Shown: piece after piece, positions 15,614 to 23,997 of the stretch
Layout of the letters: each line of letters begins with the position of its first letter
How positions within the stretch are numbered: the stretch's first letter is position 1
DNA from: Candidatus Omnitrophota bacterium
GTDB taxonomy: Bacteria; Omnitrophota; Koll11; Duberdicusellales; 4484-171
NCBI GenBank assembly: GCA_030692055.1
Contig: JAUYCY010000101.1
Coordinates: forward strand, 1 to 57,512
Direction: 5' to 3'
DNA length: 57,512 bases
The notes under the pieces: generated by a model
Told to the model about the DNA's origin: nothing
Databases searched by the model: none
The model's input: the letters and a program-made list of their open reading frames with translations, nothing else
Translations under genes and position numbers: made by a program

Positions 15614-16233
15614 GTAAAAAAACAACTTTCATAACCATCGAAGGCTTAGAGGGAAGCGGTAAAAGCAGCGTAATTAATTTTTTGCGAAGGTTTCTTGAAA
15701 AAAGAGGATATTCCGTATTGGTTTTACGTGAGCCGGGCTCAACCAAGGTAGGCGAAAAAATAAGAAATATTCTTTTGGATAAAACTAATACCAAACTTTC
15801 GCCTCATACCGAATTACTTCTATATTTAGCGGCAAGGACGCAGCTTATTGAAGAAAAATTGGTTAAGGCGTTTAAAAAATATGATTTTATTATTTGTGAC
15901 CGTTTTCTTGATTCTACCTTAGTATATCAAGGATATGCTTTAGGTTTGGGTGATATCGCCCTTCAAGCAGTAGAGATGTTTTCTTTAGGGATAAAGCCGG
16001 ACTTGACGCTTATCCTTGATGTGCCGGCAAAAGTAGGGCTTGCAAGGATTAATGTCAAGGATCGCATCGAGTCAAGGCCAATTGCCTTCCATAATAAATT
16101 AAGAGCGGGTTATTTGAAGTTAGCAAAAAAATACCCGAAAAGAATAACAATAATTAACGCCAGCGGAAAATTAGAAGATATCTATAAAAGGACTGAGCGA
16201 GTTTTAAACGCAAAATTAAAAATCAAAAGCTAA
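15610..16233 (+). CDS. tmk: Thymidylate kinase
   Basis: A 207-residue dTMP kinase from ATG 15610, which overlaps the cysS stop (ATGA); an in-frame ATG at 15595 would overlap more and adds only AKKT. P-loop GLEGSGKSS (12-20), the DR(Y/F) motif in DRFLDSTLVYQG, and a LID region with basic residues are present. It makes dTDP for DNA synthesis. It begins a tmk-holB-ricT-metG-tatD run known from Bacillus. Confidence 0.93.
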   Translation: MSKKTTFITIEGLEGSGKSSVINFLRRFLEKRGYSVLVLREPGSTKVGEKIRNILLDKTNTKLSPHTELLLYLAARTQLIEEKLVKAFKKYDFIICDRFLDSTLVYQGYALGLGDIALQAVEMFSLGIKPDLTLILDVPAKVGLARINVKDRIESRPIAFHNKLRAGYLKLAKKYPKRITIINASGKLEDIYKRTERVLNAKLKIKS

Positions 16234-16246
16234 AATATACTTATAT

Positions 16247-17053
16247 ATGGAACAAGATAAAATATTGAACTATTTTTCCATTCTGAAAAAGCACGAAATC
16301 ATAGGAAAATCTTACCTTTTTGTAGGTGATAATTTTTTATTAGTCAAAGACATAGCAAAGCTAGTAAATTGCCAAGAACATAAGAACAGTTTTTGTGATT
16401 CTTGCTGGGATTGCAAAAAGATAGAAGAGGGTAGTCATCCCGATGTATTTATTGTTGAACCAAAAACACTTAGCATAACAATCGATAGCATAAGAGATTG
16501 TCAACAATTTTTGCGCCTAAAGAGTTTTCGCGCAAAGCAAAAAATAGTTATCATAAAGGAGGCAGAAACTATTGCCGAGGCGGCAGCCAACGCTTTCCTT
16601 AAAACCCTGGAAGAACCTCCGAAAAACTCCTTAATTTTCATTTGCACATCCAAATTAGAGGGGCTTTTACCTACGATTATATCCCGCTGTCGAAAGGTTT
16701 TTTTACCTTTTGCAGAAGAGGAAATTGAGAAATCATCGATTAAGTATATTTTCGATTTTTTAAAGGGGGAAAAGCTGGAATTTAAGGATCGCAGTAATTT
16801 TAAGGCTTTCCTGTGGACACTTATTGTTATCTTACGTGACCATATGGTATCAGCCGTTACACATGAAAATAGGTTGCTCAAGGCAAAAGATTGTGAGATA
16901 ATTTTACCCCTTTTGCGAGACCGTAAAGTTTATACGATAGAGCAGCAAGGAGATATTTTAAAAGATATTTTGAAGGTATATAGCGCATATAACACAATTA
17001 ATGAGAATTTAGCTTTGAATTTGATTAGAGCTAAAATGGATTACACCGATTAA
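16247..17053 (+). CDS. holB: DNA polymerase III delta-prime subunit
   Basis: A 268-residue clamp-loader subunit. The expected zinc module (CQEHKNSFCDSCWDCKK, about 42-60) and the SRC-bearing block EAAANAFLKTLEEPPKN...IISRCR are present. The P-loop is degenerate (LFVGDNFLLVK), as normal for delta-prime, which does not hydrolyse ATP. The final residues MDYTD and the TAA are encoded by a copy of the GATTACA repeat (ATGGATTACACCGATTAA), so the repeat sets the C-terminus. Confidence 0.85.
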   Translation: MEQDKILNYFSILKKHEIIGKSYLFVGDNFLLVKDIAKLVNCQEHKNSFCDSCWDCKKIEEGSHPDVFIVEPKTLSITIDSIRDCQQFLRLKSFRAKQKIVIIKEAETIAEAAANAFLKTLEEPPKNSLIFICTSKLEGLLPTIISRCRKVFLPFAEEEIEKSSIKYIFDFLKGEKLEFKDRSNFKAFLWTLIVILRDHMVSAVTHENRLLKAKDCEIILPLLRDRKVYTIEQQGDILKDILKVYSAYNTINENLALNLIRAKMDYTD

Positions 17054-17150
17054 ATATTTGATTACACTGATTTTTTCCGGAGGCGGATCCGCCTTCGGCG
17101 GAAAATAATCTGTGTAATCATTTTCTAATCAATGTAATCTTAATAAAAAG
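17042..17150. repeat. GATTACA-family inverted repeat with inner hairpin
   Basis: The left arm GATTACACCGATTAA...GATTACACTGATT and the right arm AATCTGTGTAATCA...AATCAATGTAATC enclose the hairpin TCCGGAGGCGGATCCGCCTTCGGCGGA (17078-17102, split here only for description into GGCGGATCCGCC and CGCCTTCGGCG). It overlaps the end of holB and fills the gap to ricT. Confidence 0.75.
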
Positions 17151-17158
17151 ATTAAAAT

Positions 17159-17971
17159 ATGAAAGTAGCGTTAGTAAGATTAAGAGAAGCAGGGCAGTTG
17201 GCAACCTATAGGACTGACGAGAGTATTAATATAAATGATTATGTAATAGTAGAGGCCGATAGGGGCACTGATTATGGTGAAGTTATTGAAATAAGCGATA
17301 TCGACACCACGGTGCAAAAGGTTGAAAACGAAAGTTCGCTCAAGAATATCATACGTAAAATTTCAGCCCAAGATTCGCAGCAAATAGCGGGTAATAAAAA
17401 AGAAGTAGCTGAGGCTATACAGTTATGCAGCCGTAAAATTGGCGAGTATAAAGTTAACATGAAATTAGTAGACGCTGAATATTCTTTTGATAAGAAAAAG
17501 ATTGTTTTTTATTTTACCTCAGACGCCAGGGTTGATTTTAGAGAATTAGTTAAAGATTTAGCAAAAGTTTTTAAGATAAGGATAGAAATGCGTCAAATTG
17601 GAGTACGGGATGAAGCAAGACTTTTTGGCGGAGTGGGTCCCTGCGGCCAAACTCTTTGCTGCGTCCGTTTTTTAAAAAACTTTGAGCCCGTAAGCATGAA
17701 AATGGCTAAAACACAGAAATTGCCTTTAAGTTCAGGAAAAATTTCTGGAATATGCGGAAGGCTTATGTGTTGTCTTTTCTATGAATATAAAACCTACAAA
17801 GAATTATCCAAGGGGCTTCCCAAGGAAGGAGAGAACATCGATACTCCCGAGGGAAAAGGCAAGGTAATTTCTGTGAATGTTTTAAAGCGGCTTGCCTACG
17901 TTGAACTAGAAGATGGCAGAGTGGATAAAGTTTTCTTTCCTCAAAATCCCGGCAAAGAGACTAATGAGTAA
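17159..17971 (+). CDS. ricT: PSP1-domain protein RicT (YaaT)
   Basis: 270 residues with the PSP1 C-terminal domain. The conserved cysteine motifs GPCGQTLCCVRFL and GICGRLMCCLFYE are the ligands of the [4Fe-4S] clusters in the Bacillus RicA/RicF/RicT complex, which helps mature RNase Y-dependent mRNAs. The gene follows holB exactly as yaaT does in Bacillus. RicA and RicF are not seen in the window, so the partner proteins may lie elsewhere or be absent. Confidence 0.9.
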   Translation: MKVALVRLREAGQLATYRTDESININDYVIVEADRGTDYGEVIEISDIDTTVQKVENESSLKNIIRKISAQDSQQIAGNKKEVAEAIQLCSRKIGEYKVNMKLVDAEYSFDKKKIVFYFTSDARVDFRELVKDLAKVFKIRIEMRQIGVRDEARLFGGVGPCGQTLCCVRFLKNFEPVSMKMAKTQKLPLSSGKISGICGRLMCCLFYEYKTYKELSKGLPKEGENIDTPEGKGKVISVNVLKRLAYVELEDGRVDKVFFPQNPGKETNE

Positions 17972-19499
17972 GTTTTATTTGACTACCCCCCTTTATTATG
18001 TAAACGCTTCCCCTCACATAGGCCACGCTTATACTAATATCATCAGCGATTGCATGGCGCGGTTTAGGCGCCTTAGGGGCGATGAGGTATTTTTTCTTAC
18101 CGGAACCGATGAACACGGTGAAAAGATAAAAAAATCCGCGCAAAATTATGCAAAGGAAACAAAGGTTTTTATAGATGAGGTGGTAGAAAATTTCAAAGAT
18201 TTATGGAAGGAATTGAATATTTCATATGATTTCTTTATTCGCACCACAGATAGTTTCCATAGTGATACGGTTAAAGAGGTAATCCGTACTCTGCACAAAA
18301 AAGGAGATATCTATACGGCAAAATACCGTGGTTTTTATTGTATGCCTTGCGAGTCATTTTGGAATGAATCACAGGTGAAAGAGGCTGGGGGTTGCCCTGA
18401 TTGTAAGAGGGCAGTTGAAGAGATAGAAGAAGAGAATTATTTCTTTAAACTGTCCAAATATGAAAGTTGGCTAAAAGATTACCTAAAAAGCAACCCCGAT
18501 TTTATAAAACCAAAGATACGCTATAATGAAGTAATGGGATTTTTAGAAAACAATCGGCTGACCGATCTATGTATATCGCGTCCAAAAAAGAGAGTTTCTT
18601 GGGGAATAGATTTTCCCCTAGACAATAATTACGTAGTGTATGTTTGGTTTGACGCTCTTTTAAATTATATCAGTGCGGTGGGATTTGGCGTTGATGAGGA
18701 AAAATTCAAAAAACTGTGGCCGGCAGATATACAGTTTATGGCAAAAGATATTTTAAAACAACACGCGGTATTCTGGCCGATAATGTTAAGGGCGCTTGAG
18801 ATAGAGATGCCGCGCGTAATATTTGCGCATGGCTGGTGGAAAATTGGAGAAGAAAAGATATCAAAGTCAAAAGGTAATATCGTTAATCCCCTTGAGCTTA
18901 TAGCAGCTTTTGGCCAAAAAGAGACCGGCGTAGACGCTTTACGCTATTTCCTTTTACGCGAAGTAGCGGTGGGTGTGGATGGGAATTTTTCCTGGAAGGC
19001 ATTAGTAATTAGGACTAATAGCGACCTCGCTAATGACTTAGGCAACTTAGTGTATCGTACCCTTAATATGGCAGAGAAATATTTTGGGGGGGGTGTTTTA
19101 TCTGTAGCGAAAGGAATGCCTTTAGAATTTAAGGAATCCCTATCTAATCTAGAAGAAAATTATATTAGTTTAATGGATAACGTAGGATTTTCTCTATGCT
19201 TAGAGAGTATTTTTAAATTTGTCAGCGCGATGAATAAATATATTGAAGATACAAAACCTTGGGTTTTGTGGAAGGAAAAGAAAGAAGACGAAACTAAACA
19301 TTTTCTTTATTCTCTTTTAGAGGGGATAAGGCTGGTCGCATTATACCTTTATCCGTTTATCCCGTATACAGCCGGTTCTATAAATAGGCAATTAGGGCTA
19401 AAACCTCGCTTTGACCTAAAGGATAGAAGTTGGTCTACTCAGAATAATTTTAATATAAAAAGAGAGCAACCTCTTTTTCCTCGTATCGATGTTGATTGA
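17964..19499 (+). CDS. metG: Methionyl-tRNA synthetase
   Basis: A 511-residue class-I synthetase beginning SKFYLTTPLYYVNASPHIGHAY. HIGH is at 18-21, a zinc knuckle with the pattern CMPC...CPDC at about 126-150, and the catalytic lysine loop is KISKSKGN (about 298). The anticodon domain follows, and the C-terminal OB-fold extension of longer MetRS is lacking. ATG 17964 overlaps the end of ricT; the longer in-frame reading from 17913 would run deep into ricT and is not conserved. Confidence 0.95.
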   Translation: MSKFYLTTPLYYVNASPHIGHAYTNIISDCMARFRRLRGDEVFFLTGTDEHGEKIKKSAQNYAKETKVFIDEVVENFKDLWKELNISYDFFIRTTDSFHSDTVKEVIRTLHKKGDIYTAKYRGFYCMPCESFWNESQVKEAGGCPDCKRAVEEIEEENYFFKLSKYESWLKDYLKSNPDFIKPKIRYNEVMGFLENNRLTDLCISRPKKRVSWGIDFPLDNNYVVYVWFDALLNYISAVGFGVDEEKFKKLWPADIQFMAKDILKQHAVFWPIMLRALEIEMPRVIFAHGWWKIGEEKISKSKGNIVNPLELIAAFGQKETGVDALRYFLLREVAVGVDGNFSWKALVIRTNSDLANDLGNLVYRTLNMAEKYFGGGVLSVAKGMPLEFKESLSNLEENYISLMDNVGFSLCLESIFKFVSAMNKYIEDTKPWVLWKEKKEDETKHFLYSLLEGIRLVALYLYPFIPYTAGSINRQLGLKPRFDLKDRSWSTQNNFNIKREQPLFPRIDVD

Positions 19500-20241
19500 T
19501 GCACACTGCCATATTACTTTTTTATCAGAAGAAGAAAAAAAACGTATTTTTTCTTCTTACGGTACCAGCCATATTTTTATAGATTCCAGCATAAATTACC
19601 AAAGCACATTGGCATCTTCTAAAATTTCCTCTGATTACCCTTTCATATATTCAGCTTTAGGGTTTCATCCTTTCTATGTAAGGGGATTTACCCCGCACAT
19701 CCTAAAATCCTATAGAGAAATAATTGATAAAAATAAGAAAATAATTGCGATTGGAGAAATCGGTTTAGATGATAAAGCAGAGGCAAAGTTAGACGAGCAG
19801 GAGAATATTTTCCGGATATTTCTAAAGTTAGCTAAAGAAACAAACTTACCATTAATCATACATAATCGCTTGCATTCCCGCATGCTTTTGGGTATTCTCG
19901 ACGACTTTTTCAATTCTTATGAAAAAATTGTTTTTCACTGTTTTTCTTATCCCGCAGATTTTCTAAAAAAAATTATAGAAAAGAAGGGGTATATTTCTTT
20001 TTCACTTAATATTTTAAGAAAGAAAAAAGATATAACTGAATCTTTGAAAGAATGCCCCTTAGAGAATCTTTTATTAGAGACAGACTCTCCTTATATGAGA
20101 ATAGGCGATAGAGCTTCAACGCCACTCGATATAAAAGAAGTTTATGCGTATGTTACTTCGCTTAAAGGTATAGAGCAAAAAAAGCTAGAGGAGATAGTTT
20201 TTTCTAATGTTAAGAAAGTTTTTGGGCTACTGCGTGAATAA
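19489..20241 (+). CDS. tatD: TatD-family metal-dependent hydrolase
   Basis: A 250-residue TIM-barrel hydrolase. Metal ligands are visible in DAHCH (4-8), GEIGLD (about 91-96), LIIHNR, VFHCFS and LLETDSPYM. TatD-type enzymes are 3'-5' deoxyribonucleases, and bacterial members are implicated in DNA quality control. The gene overlaps metG by 11 bases, matching the metS-yabD pair of Bacillus. Confidence 0.9.
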   Translation: MLIDAHCHITFLSEEEKKRIFSSYGTSHIFIDSSINYQSTLASSKISSDYPFIYSALGFHPFYVRGFTPHILKSYREIIDKNKKIIAIGEIGLDDKAEAKLDEQENIFRIFLKLAKETNLPLIIHNRLHSRMLLGILDDFFNSYEKIVFHCFSYPADFLKKIIEKKGYISFSLNILRKKKDITESLKECPLENLLLETDSPYMRIGDRASTPLDIKEVYAYVTSLKGIEQKKLEEIVFSNVKKVFGLLRE

Positions 20242-20412
20242 TGGCGCTGTTGCATAATGCACCAGCGCCTGATTACAATGATTACTAAAAGATTCCAACG
20301 ATTGAAAACATTACATAGATTTTTGTAATATTGGACAATGTTTTCAATCGCCGTAATCTGCATCTAATCTGTGTAATCAGAAGCTTTCTTAATACAATGA
20401 CTTTAAAAAGAT
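20242..20412. repeat. Hairpin GGCGCTG/CAGCGCC plus GATTACA-family repeat
   Basis: GGCGCTGTTGCATAATGCAC with CAGCGCC (20244-20268) also occurs at 31790-31815. It runs into gattacaatgattactaaaagattcc (a copy without the 20-bp palindrome found at the same point at 31880), and then a long inverted pair (GATTGAAAACATTAC / ATGTTTTCAATC). The right arm is TAATCTGTGTAATCAGAAGC. The neighbouring stretch to 20480 matches the region upstream of mcsB. Confidence 0.8.
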
Positions 20413-20448
20413 GGTTATAAGAGATAACTCCTTGATTTATAATTAGTT

Positions 20449-21591
20449 ATGAAAAATTCCTGCCATAAAGTTGAGAAAGCTTCAAAGAAAGTAGTTGTCC
20501 TCAAAATAGAGGAATATAACTTCAATATTCTTAAAAAAAATATAAAAGAATCTCTTCTAAAACATTTCTCCTTTGATAAACTTTTTTCTCCCCAAGATAG
20601 AATTCTTCTTAAGCCAAATCTACTTATGGAGGCTAATCCGGATGAGGCGATAACCACACACCCTATTTTCATAGAAGCAGTAGGCGCTATTTTTCAGGAG
20701 ATGGATTATCCTGTTTTTATAGCAGATAGCCCTGGCGGATTCGTAGACAATAAAGATATGGATTTTATTTATGGGGCTACAGGAATTAAGGAAATTGCAA
20801 ACCGATATAATTTTGAACTCCTACATCCCACGCAAAGTAGAGTTTGTCAAGATTTACCCTTGTGTTGGTGGACAGAAGGTTTTAAAATGATAAACCTTCC
20901 GAAGCTAAAAACCCATGATATAATGATTTTGACTTTAGCGACAAAGAACCTTTATGGCTGTATAAGCGGACTTCATAAAAGCCATATACATAAGGTTTAT
21001 CCGAAAGCCGCCGATTTTACTAGTATTATTTTGAAGCTTTATAAAATGATAAAGCCTTCTTTAAATATAGTTGACGGTATATTGGCATTAGAGGGAAATG
21101 GCCCGGCTAAGAAAGGTAAGCCAAAAAAACTTGGCATTGTAGTCATTGGCGATGATGCGTTATATACGGATTATGTCATAGGCAGACTTTTGGGGTTAGA
21201 TGATAAATTCAACCCCTTAATAAATAAGGCTAAAGAGCAAGGCCTCTTTAATGAGAATATGTTAGAGCTGGTTTGCGATATCCCTTACGAAAATTTTAAC
21301 AACTTTAAATTTCCTTCCCCGTTTATTCTTAACAGTATTCCTTCGCCTTTAGTATCTTTGTTAAAACTCTTTTTAAAATTCAAGCCATTTGTAGATATAA
21401 GAAAATGTACGGGCTGCAGCCAATGCAAAGAGGTTTGCCCGCAAAATGCGATAGAAATAGAAAAAGCAAAGGCGCATATCGACTACAAAAAATGTATTAT
21501 GTGCATGTGCTGCGGCGAGATGTGCAGTTTTGGGGCTATAGATTTGAATAAGAGTTTGTTGTTGAAATTTATTGAGTTTATACACAGATAA
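20449..21591 (+). CDS. DUF362 protein with C-terminal two-cluster ferredoxin domain
   Basis: 380 residues: a DUF362 domain (about 20-300; LLKPNLLMEA, FIADSPGG, NLPKLKTHDIMILTLATKNLYG) and a bacterial ferredoxin tail with two CxxCxxCxxxC-type sites (about 320-365; CTGCSQCKEVCP, then CIMCMCCGEMCS) for two [4Fe-4S] clusters. The function of the family is not settled; it is common in anaerobes. The only usable start (ATG 20449) and the first dozen codons (MKNSCHKVEKAS) lie within DNA repeated upstream of mcsB (1034-1075), so a repeat has provided the start codon. Confidence 0.85.
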   Translation: MKNSCHKVEKASKKVVVLKIEEYNFNILKKNIKESLLKHFSFDKLFSPQDRILLKPNLLMEANPDEAITTHPIFIEAVGAIFQEMDYPVFIADSPGGFVDNKDMDFIYGATGIKEIANRYNFELLHPTQSRVCQDLPLCWWTEGFKMINLPKLKTHDIMILTLATKNLYGCISGLHKSHIHKVYPKAADFTSIILKLYKMIKPSLNIVDGILALEGNGPAKKGKPKKLGIVVIGDDALYTDYVIGRLLGLDDKFNPLINKAKEQGLFNENMLELVCDIPYENFNNFKFPSPFILNSIPSPLVSLLKLFLKFKPFVDIRKCTGCSQCKEVCPQNAIEIEKAKAHIDYKKCIMCMCCGEMCSFGAIDLNKSLLLKFIEFIHR

Positions 21592-21848
21592 CCACAGATA
21601 TGCACCACAGATGAACACAGATATTAAAAAAGTATAGAGCAGGTGAATAACCAAGCTCCAAGAAACAATAACCAAACAATGGCCAATAACCAAATTTCAA
21701 TAACCAAACAAAAACCAACAGAACTTTTTGGTCATTGGTTATTGGATATTGGAATTTGCTTGGAGCTTGTATCTTGATTATTGGTTATTTTATAAAGCAT
21801 CTGTGACTACCTGCGGTCTTCGCCCGTGATAATCTGTGTAATAAAAAA
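21592..21848. repeat. Nested inverted repeats (cacagat units around the ataaccaagctc element)
   Basis: Outer units ACACAGATAACCACAGAT and ACCACAGATGAACACAGAT (21586-21625) face TAATCTGTG-type units near 21790-21840. Inside, 21646-21797 is an element with complementary ends (AATAACCAAGCTCCAAG and CTTGGAGCTTGTATC... TTGGTTATTT). It is the empty-site counterpart of the element at 2176-2440. No gene is supported. Confidence 0.75.
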
Positions 21849-22883
21849 ATGCGAGCCATAAAATTTACCAATAATCGTTTATTCTATTTAGACCAGACCG
21901 AGCTTCCAGCAAAAGAGGTTTGGAGGGAATGCAAAAGCCTGCAAGACGGCTATAGAGCAATTAAGCGCTTAGAGGTAAGGGGAGCGCCTTTAATAGGAGT
22001 TTTTGCGGCATACTGTATCGCGGTCACTAGCCAAAAATTGTCTTTGAGAAAAGCTATTTTTTCAAAACAGCTTAAAAGCGCAATCGCTTACCTAAAAACC
22101 GCGCGGCCAACAGCAGTCAATTTGTTTTGGGCTTTAGAGCGTTTAGAGAAAGCTGTCTTGGAACATAAAAATAACAATCCAGAACAACTTAAAAGCATTA
22201 TTTTAAACCAAGCGCGCCAGATCCATATGGAGGATGTAAGTCTTTGCGAGCAGATGGCAAGACACGGTGTCAGATTAGTTAAGAATGGAGATAGGATTTT
22301 AACGCACTGTAATACTGGATTTTTAGCTACTTCAGGGGAAGGAACAGCGCTTGCAGTGATTTGTAAAGCGCATAAGATCTATAAGAATATAAAGGTTTAC
22401 GCTGATGAAACTAGGCCGCTTCTTCAGGGTGCCCGTCTAACCATTTGGGAATTGACAAAAAGAAAGATTCCTTGCACGCTTATTTGCGATAATATGGCAG
22501 CCTACTTAATGCAAAAAGGCCAAATCGATAAAGTATTTGTGGGGGCAGATAGAATCGCGCGAAATGGCGATACGGCAAATAAAATTGGAACTTATAACGT
22601 AGCAGTGATTGCCTACTATCATAAGATTCCTTTCTATGTAGTCGCGCCTTTTGGCACTTTCGATTTAAAGCTAAAGAATGGCGCAATGATTCCGATTGAG
22701 CAGAGAAGGAAAGACGAGGTAAGAAAAGTTTTAGGTAAAGTTTATATTTCACCTAAAAAGGTGAGCGTTTTTAATCCTGCTTTTGATGTTACGCCACACC
22801 ATTTAATTACCGCGATAATAAGCGATAAGGGTATAATTTATCCGCCGTATAAAAATAATATAAAAAAAGTGTTAGGTAAATAA
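21849..22883 (+). CDS. mtnA: S-methyl-5-thioribose-1-phosphate isomerase
   Basis: A 344-residue eIF2B-alpha-like isomerase. Family blocks are in order: EVRGAPLIGVFAAYC, RPTAVNLFWAL, ILTHCNTGFLATSGEGTALAV (catalytic Cys), DETRPLLQGARLTIWEL and FVGADRIARNGDTANKIGTYN (catalytic Asp). It works in methionine salvage, turning methylthioribose-1-phosphate into methylthioribulose-1-phosphate. No other mtn gene is in the window. ATG 21849 directly follows the repeat region without an obvious ribosome binding site. Confidence 0.93.
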   Translation: MRAIKFTNNRLFYLDQTELPAKEVWRECKSLQDGYRAIKRLEVRGAPLIGVFAAYCIAVTSQKLSLRKAIFSKQLKSAIAYLKTARPTAVNLFWALERLEKAVLEHKNNNPEQLKSIILNQARQIHMEDVSLCEQMARHGVRLVKNGDRILTHCNTGFLATSGEGTALAVICKAHKIYKNIKVYADETRPLLQGARLTIWELTKRKIPCTLICDNMAAYLMQKGQIDKVFVGADRIARNGDTANKIGTYNVAVIAYYHKIPFYVVAPFGTFDLKLKNGAMIPIEQRRKDEVRKVLGKVYISPKKVSVFNPAFDVTPHHLITAIISDKGIIYPPYKNNIKKVLGK

Positions 22884-22886
22884 AAT

Positions 22887-23576
22887 ATGTCAAGTAACTA
22901 CAGAATAAAAGATTTGCCAAAAATTGAAAGGCCAAGGGAAAAACTTATGCAATATGGCCCGGAACGGCTTTCTAATTCAGAGCTTTTAGCAATAATTCTA
23001 AGGTCCGGCAAGAAAGGTGAAAATGTAGTTAGTCTGGCAAATAAAATACTTAAAAAATATAAGGCTGAAAACCTGCCTAATCTTTCTTACGGCGAATTAA
23101 AAGATTTACCGGGTTTAGGCCCAGCTAAAGCCTGTGAAATTATCGCTTGCTTTGAATTAGGTAAGAGGCTTTTGAAAGAAAAACACACAACTCTTTGTCT
23201 AAAACCAGAAGATGTTTGGAAGGAGCTCAAAGATATACGCGAACACAAAAAAGAACATTTTATTATTTTCTATCTTGATAGCAGAAATAAAGAAATCGGA
23301 AGGGAAGAAATTAAGAGAGAAATTATTTCCGTAGGTTCACTCAACGCTAACTTAGTCCATCCGCGAGAAGTTTTTGAGCCGGCAGTTAAAAACTTAGCCG
23401 CTCAAGTTATTTTAGCGCATAACCATCCTTCAGGAAATTTAGAGCCCTCAGAAGAGGATTTAATAATTAGTAAAAGGTTGATTGAAGCAGGCAAAATTTT
23501 GGGGATAGAGGTGATTGACCACATTATTGTAAGCAAAGGTGGTTATTTTAGTTTTAAAGAAAAAAATCTTATTTAG
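22887..23576 (+). CDS. radC: RadC-family JAB/MPN-domain protein
   Basis: 229 residues: an N-terminal helix-hairpin-helix (LKDLPGLGPAKACEI, about 73-87) and a JAB metalloprotease-like domain with E...HNHPSGN...SEED (histidines at about 178-180). The family was once linked to DNA repair; its real role is unsettled. It starts three bases after the mtnA stop. After the TAG the same frame stays open for another 33 codons (23577-23678), described separately. Confidence 0.92.
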   Translation: MSSNYRIKDLPKIERPREKLMQYGPERLSNSELLAIILRSGKKGENVVSLANKILKKYKAENLPNLSYGELKDLPGLGPAKACEIIACFELGKRLLKEKHTTLCLKPEDVWKELKDIREHKKEHFIIFYLDSRNKEIGREEIKREIISVGSLNANLVHPREVFEPAVKNLAAQVILAHNHPSGNLEPSEEDLIISKRLIEAGKILGIEVIDHIIVSKGGYFSFKEKNLI

Positions 23577-23678
23577 AATTGGGGTATTTTTAGAAAATAT
23601 GAAAGGAAAGATTGCCAATGGTATGATGTTTTTAAGGGTAAGGTCAGATTTGATGATTTGTATTTGCCTAAAAAATAA
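23577..23678 (+). pseudogene. Open in-frame tail after radC; unidentified 3' gene remnant
   Basis: Immediately after the radC TAG and in the same frame, 33 codons read NWGIFRKYERKDCQWYDVF and continue to TAA 23676-23678. The composition is protein-like (aromatic and charged residues, ending FDDLYLPKK) but has no start codon. It may be the end of a deleted gene or a lost extension of radC. I do not recognise the family. Confidence 0.3.
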
Positions 23679-23685
23679 AAACGAA

Positions 23686-23770
23686 CGAGCCCTGTGGATT
23701 TGGTTTGTCGAGGCTTAACCTACCAGATGGAAGGGAACACCTCAAACAACCCACAGCGGACTTACCGCCC
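23686..23770 (+). ncRNA. Structured RNA candidate, possibly a divergent small SRP (4.5S-type) RNA
   Basis: A long imperfect hairpin: CTGTGG (23692-23697) pairs with CCACAG (23751-23756), GTTT with AAAC, and GAGG (23710-23713) with CCTC (23740-23743). The apical part reads AACCTACCAGATGGAAGGGA followed by ACACC. Small bacterial SRP RNAs have AACCU-G-GUCAGG-CCGGAAGGGAGCAGC in this place, so the GGAA tetraloop and much of its flank agree, but two or three bases before the tetraloop are missing and AGCA reads AACA. SRP identity is inference; the hairpin itself is clear. Confidence 0.35.
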
Positions 23771-23835
23771 ATAATTAATATAAAACATTTTTAATATAAA
23801 GTCAAGAAGTAAAAGGTAGCCTTAAAAAGCGAAAA

Positions 23836-23854
23836 TCCCGCTCATAGAGCGGGA
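23836..23854. other. Perfect hairpin in the gap before the restriction island
   Basis: TCCCGCTC-ATA-GAGCGGGA is an 8-bp stem with a 3-base loop, followed by a short GCGT/ACGC stem (23857-23868). There is no T-run, so termination is doubtful. Further on, AGTAAGAATCCTAT is repeated directly (about 23928 and 23960). The rest of the gap to 23997 shows nothing I can name. Confidence 0.5.
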
Positions 23855-23997
23855 CCGCGTGTATACGCAAGTCTGATTTCTCAGTTTGCACATAGAGTAT
23901 ACTATTTAGACCAGAAAATTGTCAAGTAGTAAGAATCCTATCAAAATAAGCGAAGCAGTAAGAATCCTATTGAAAATCATAAGAAATAAGGAGTTAT

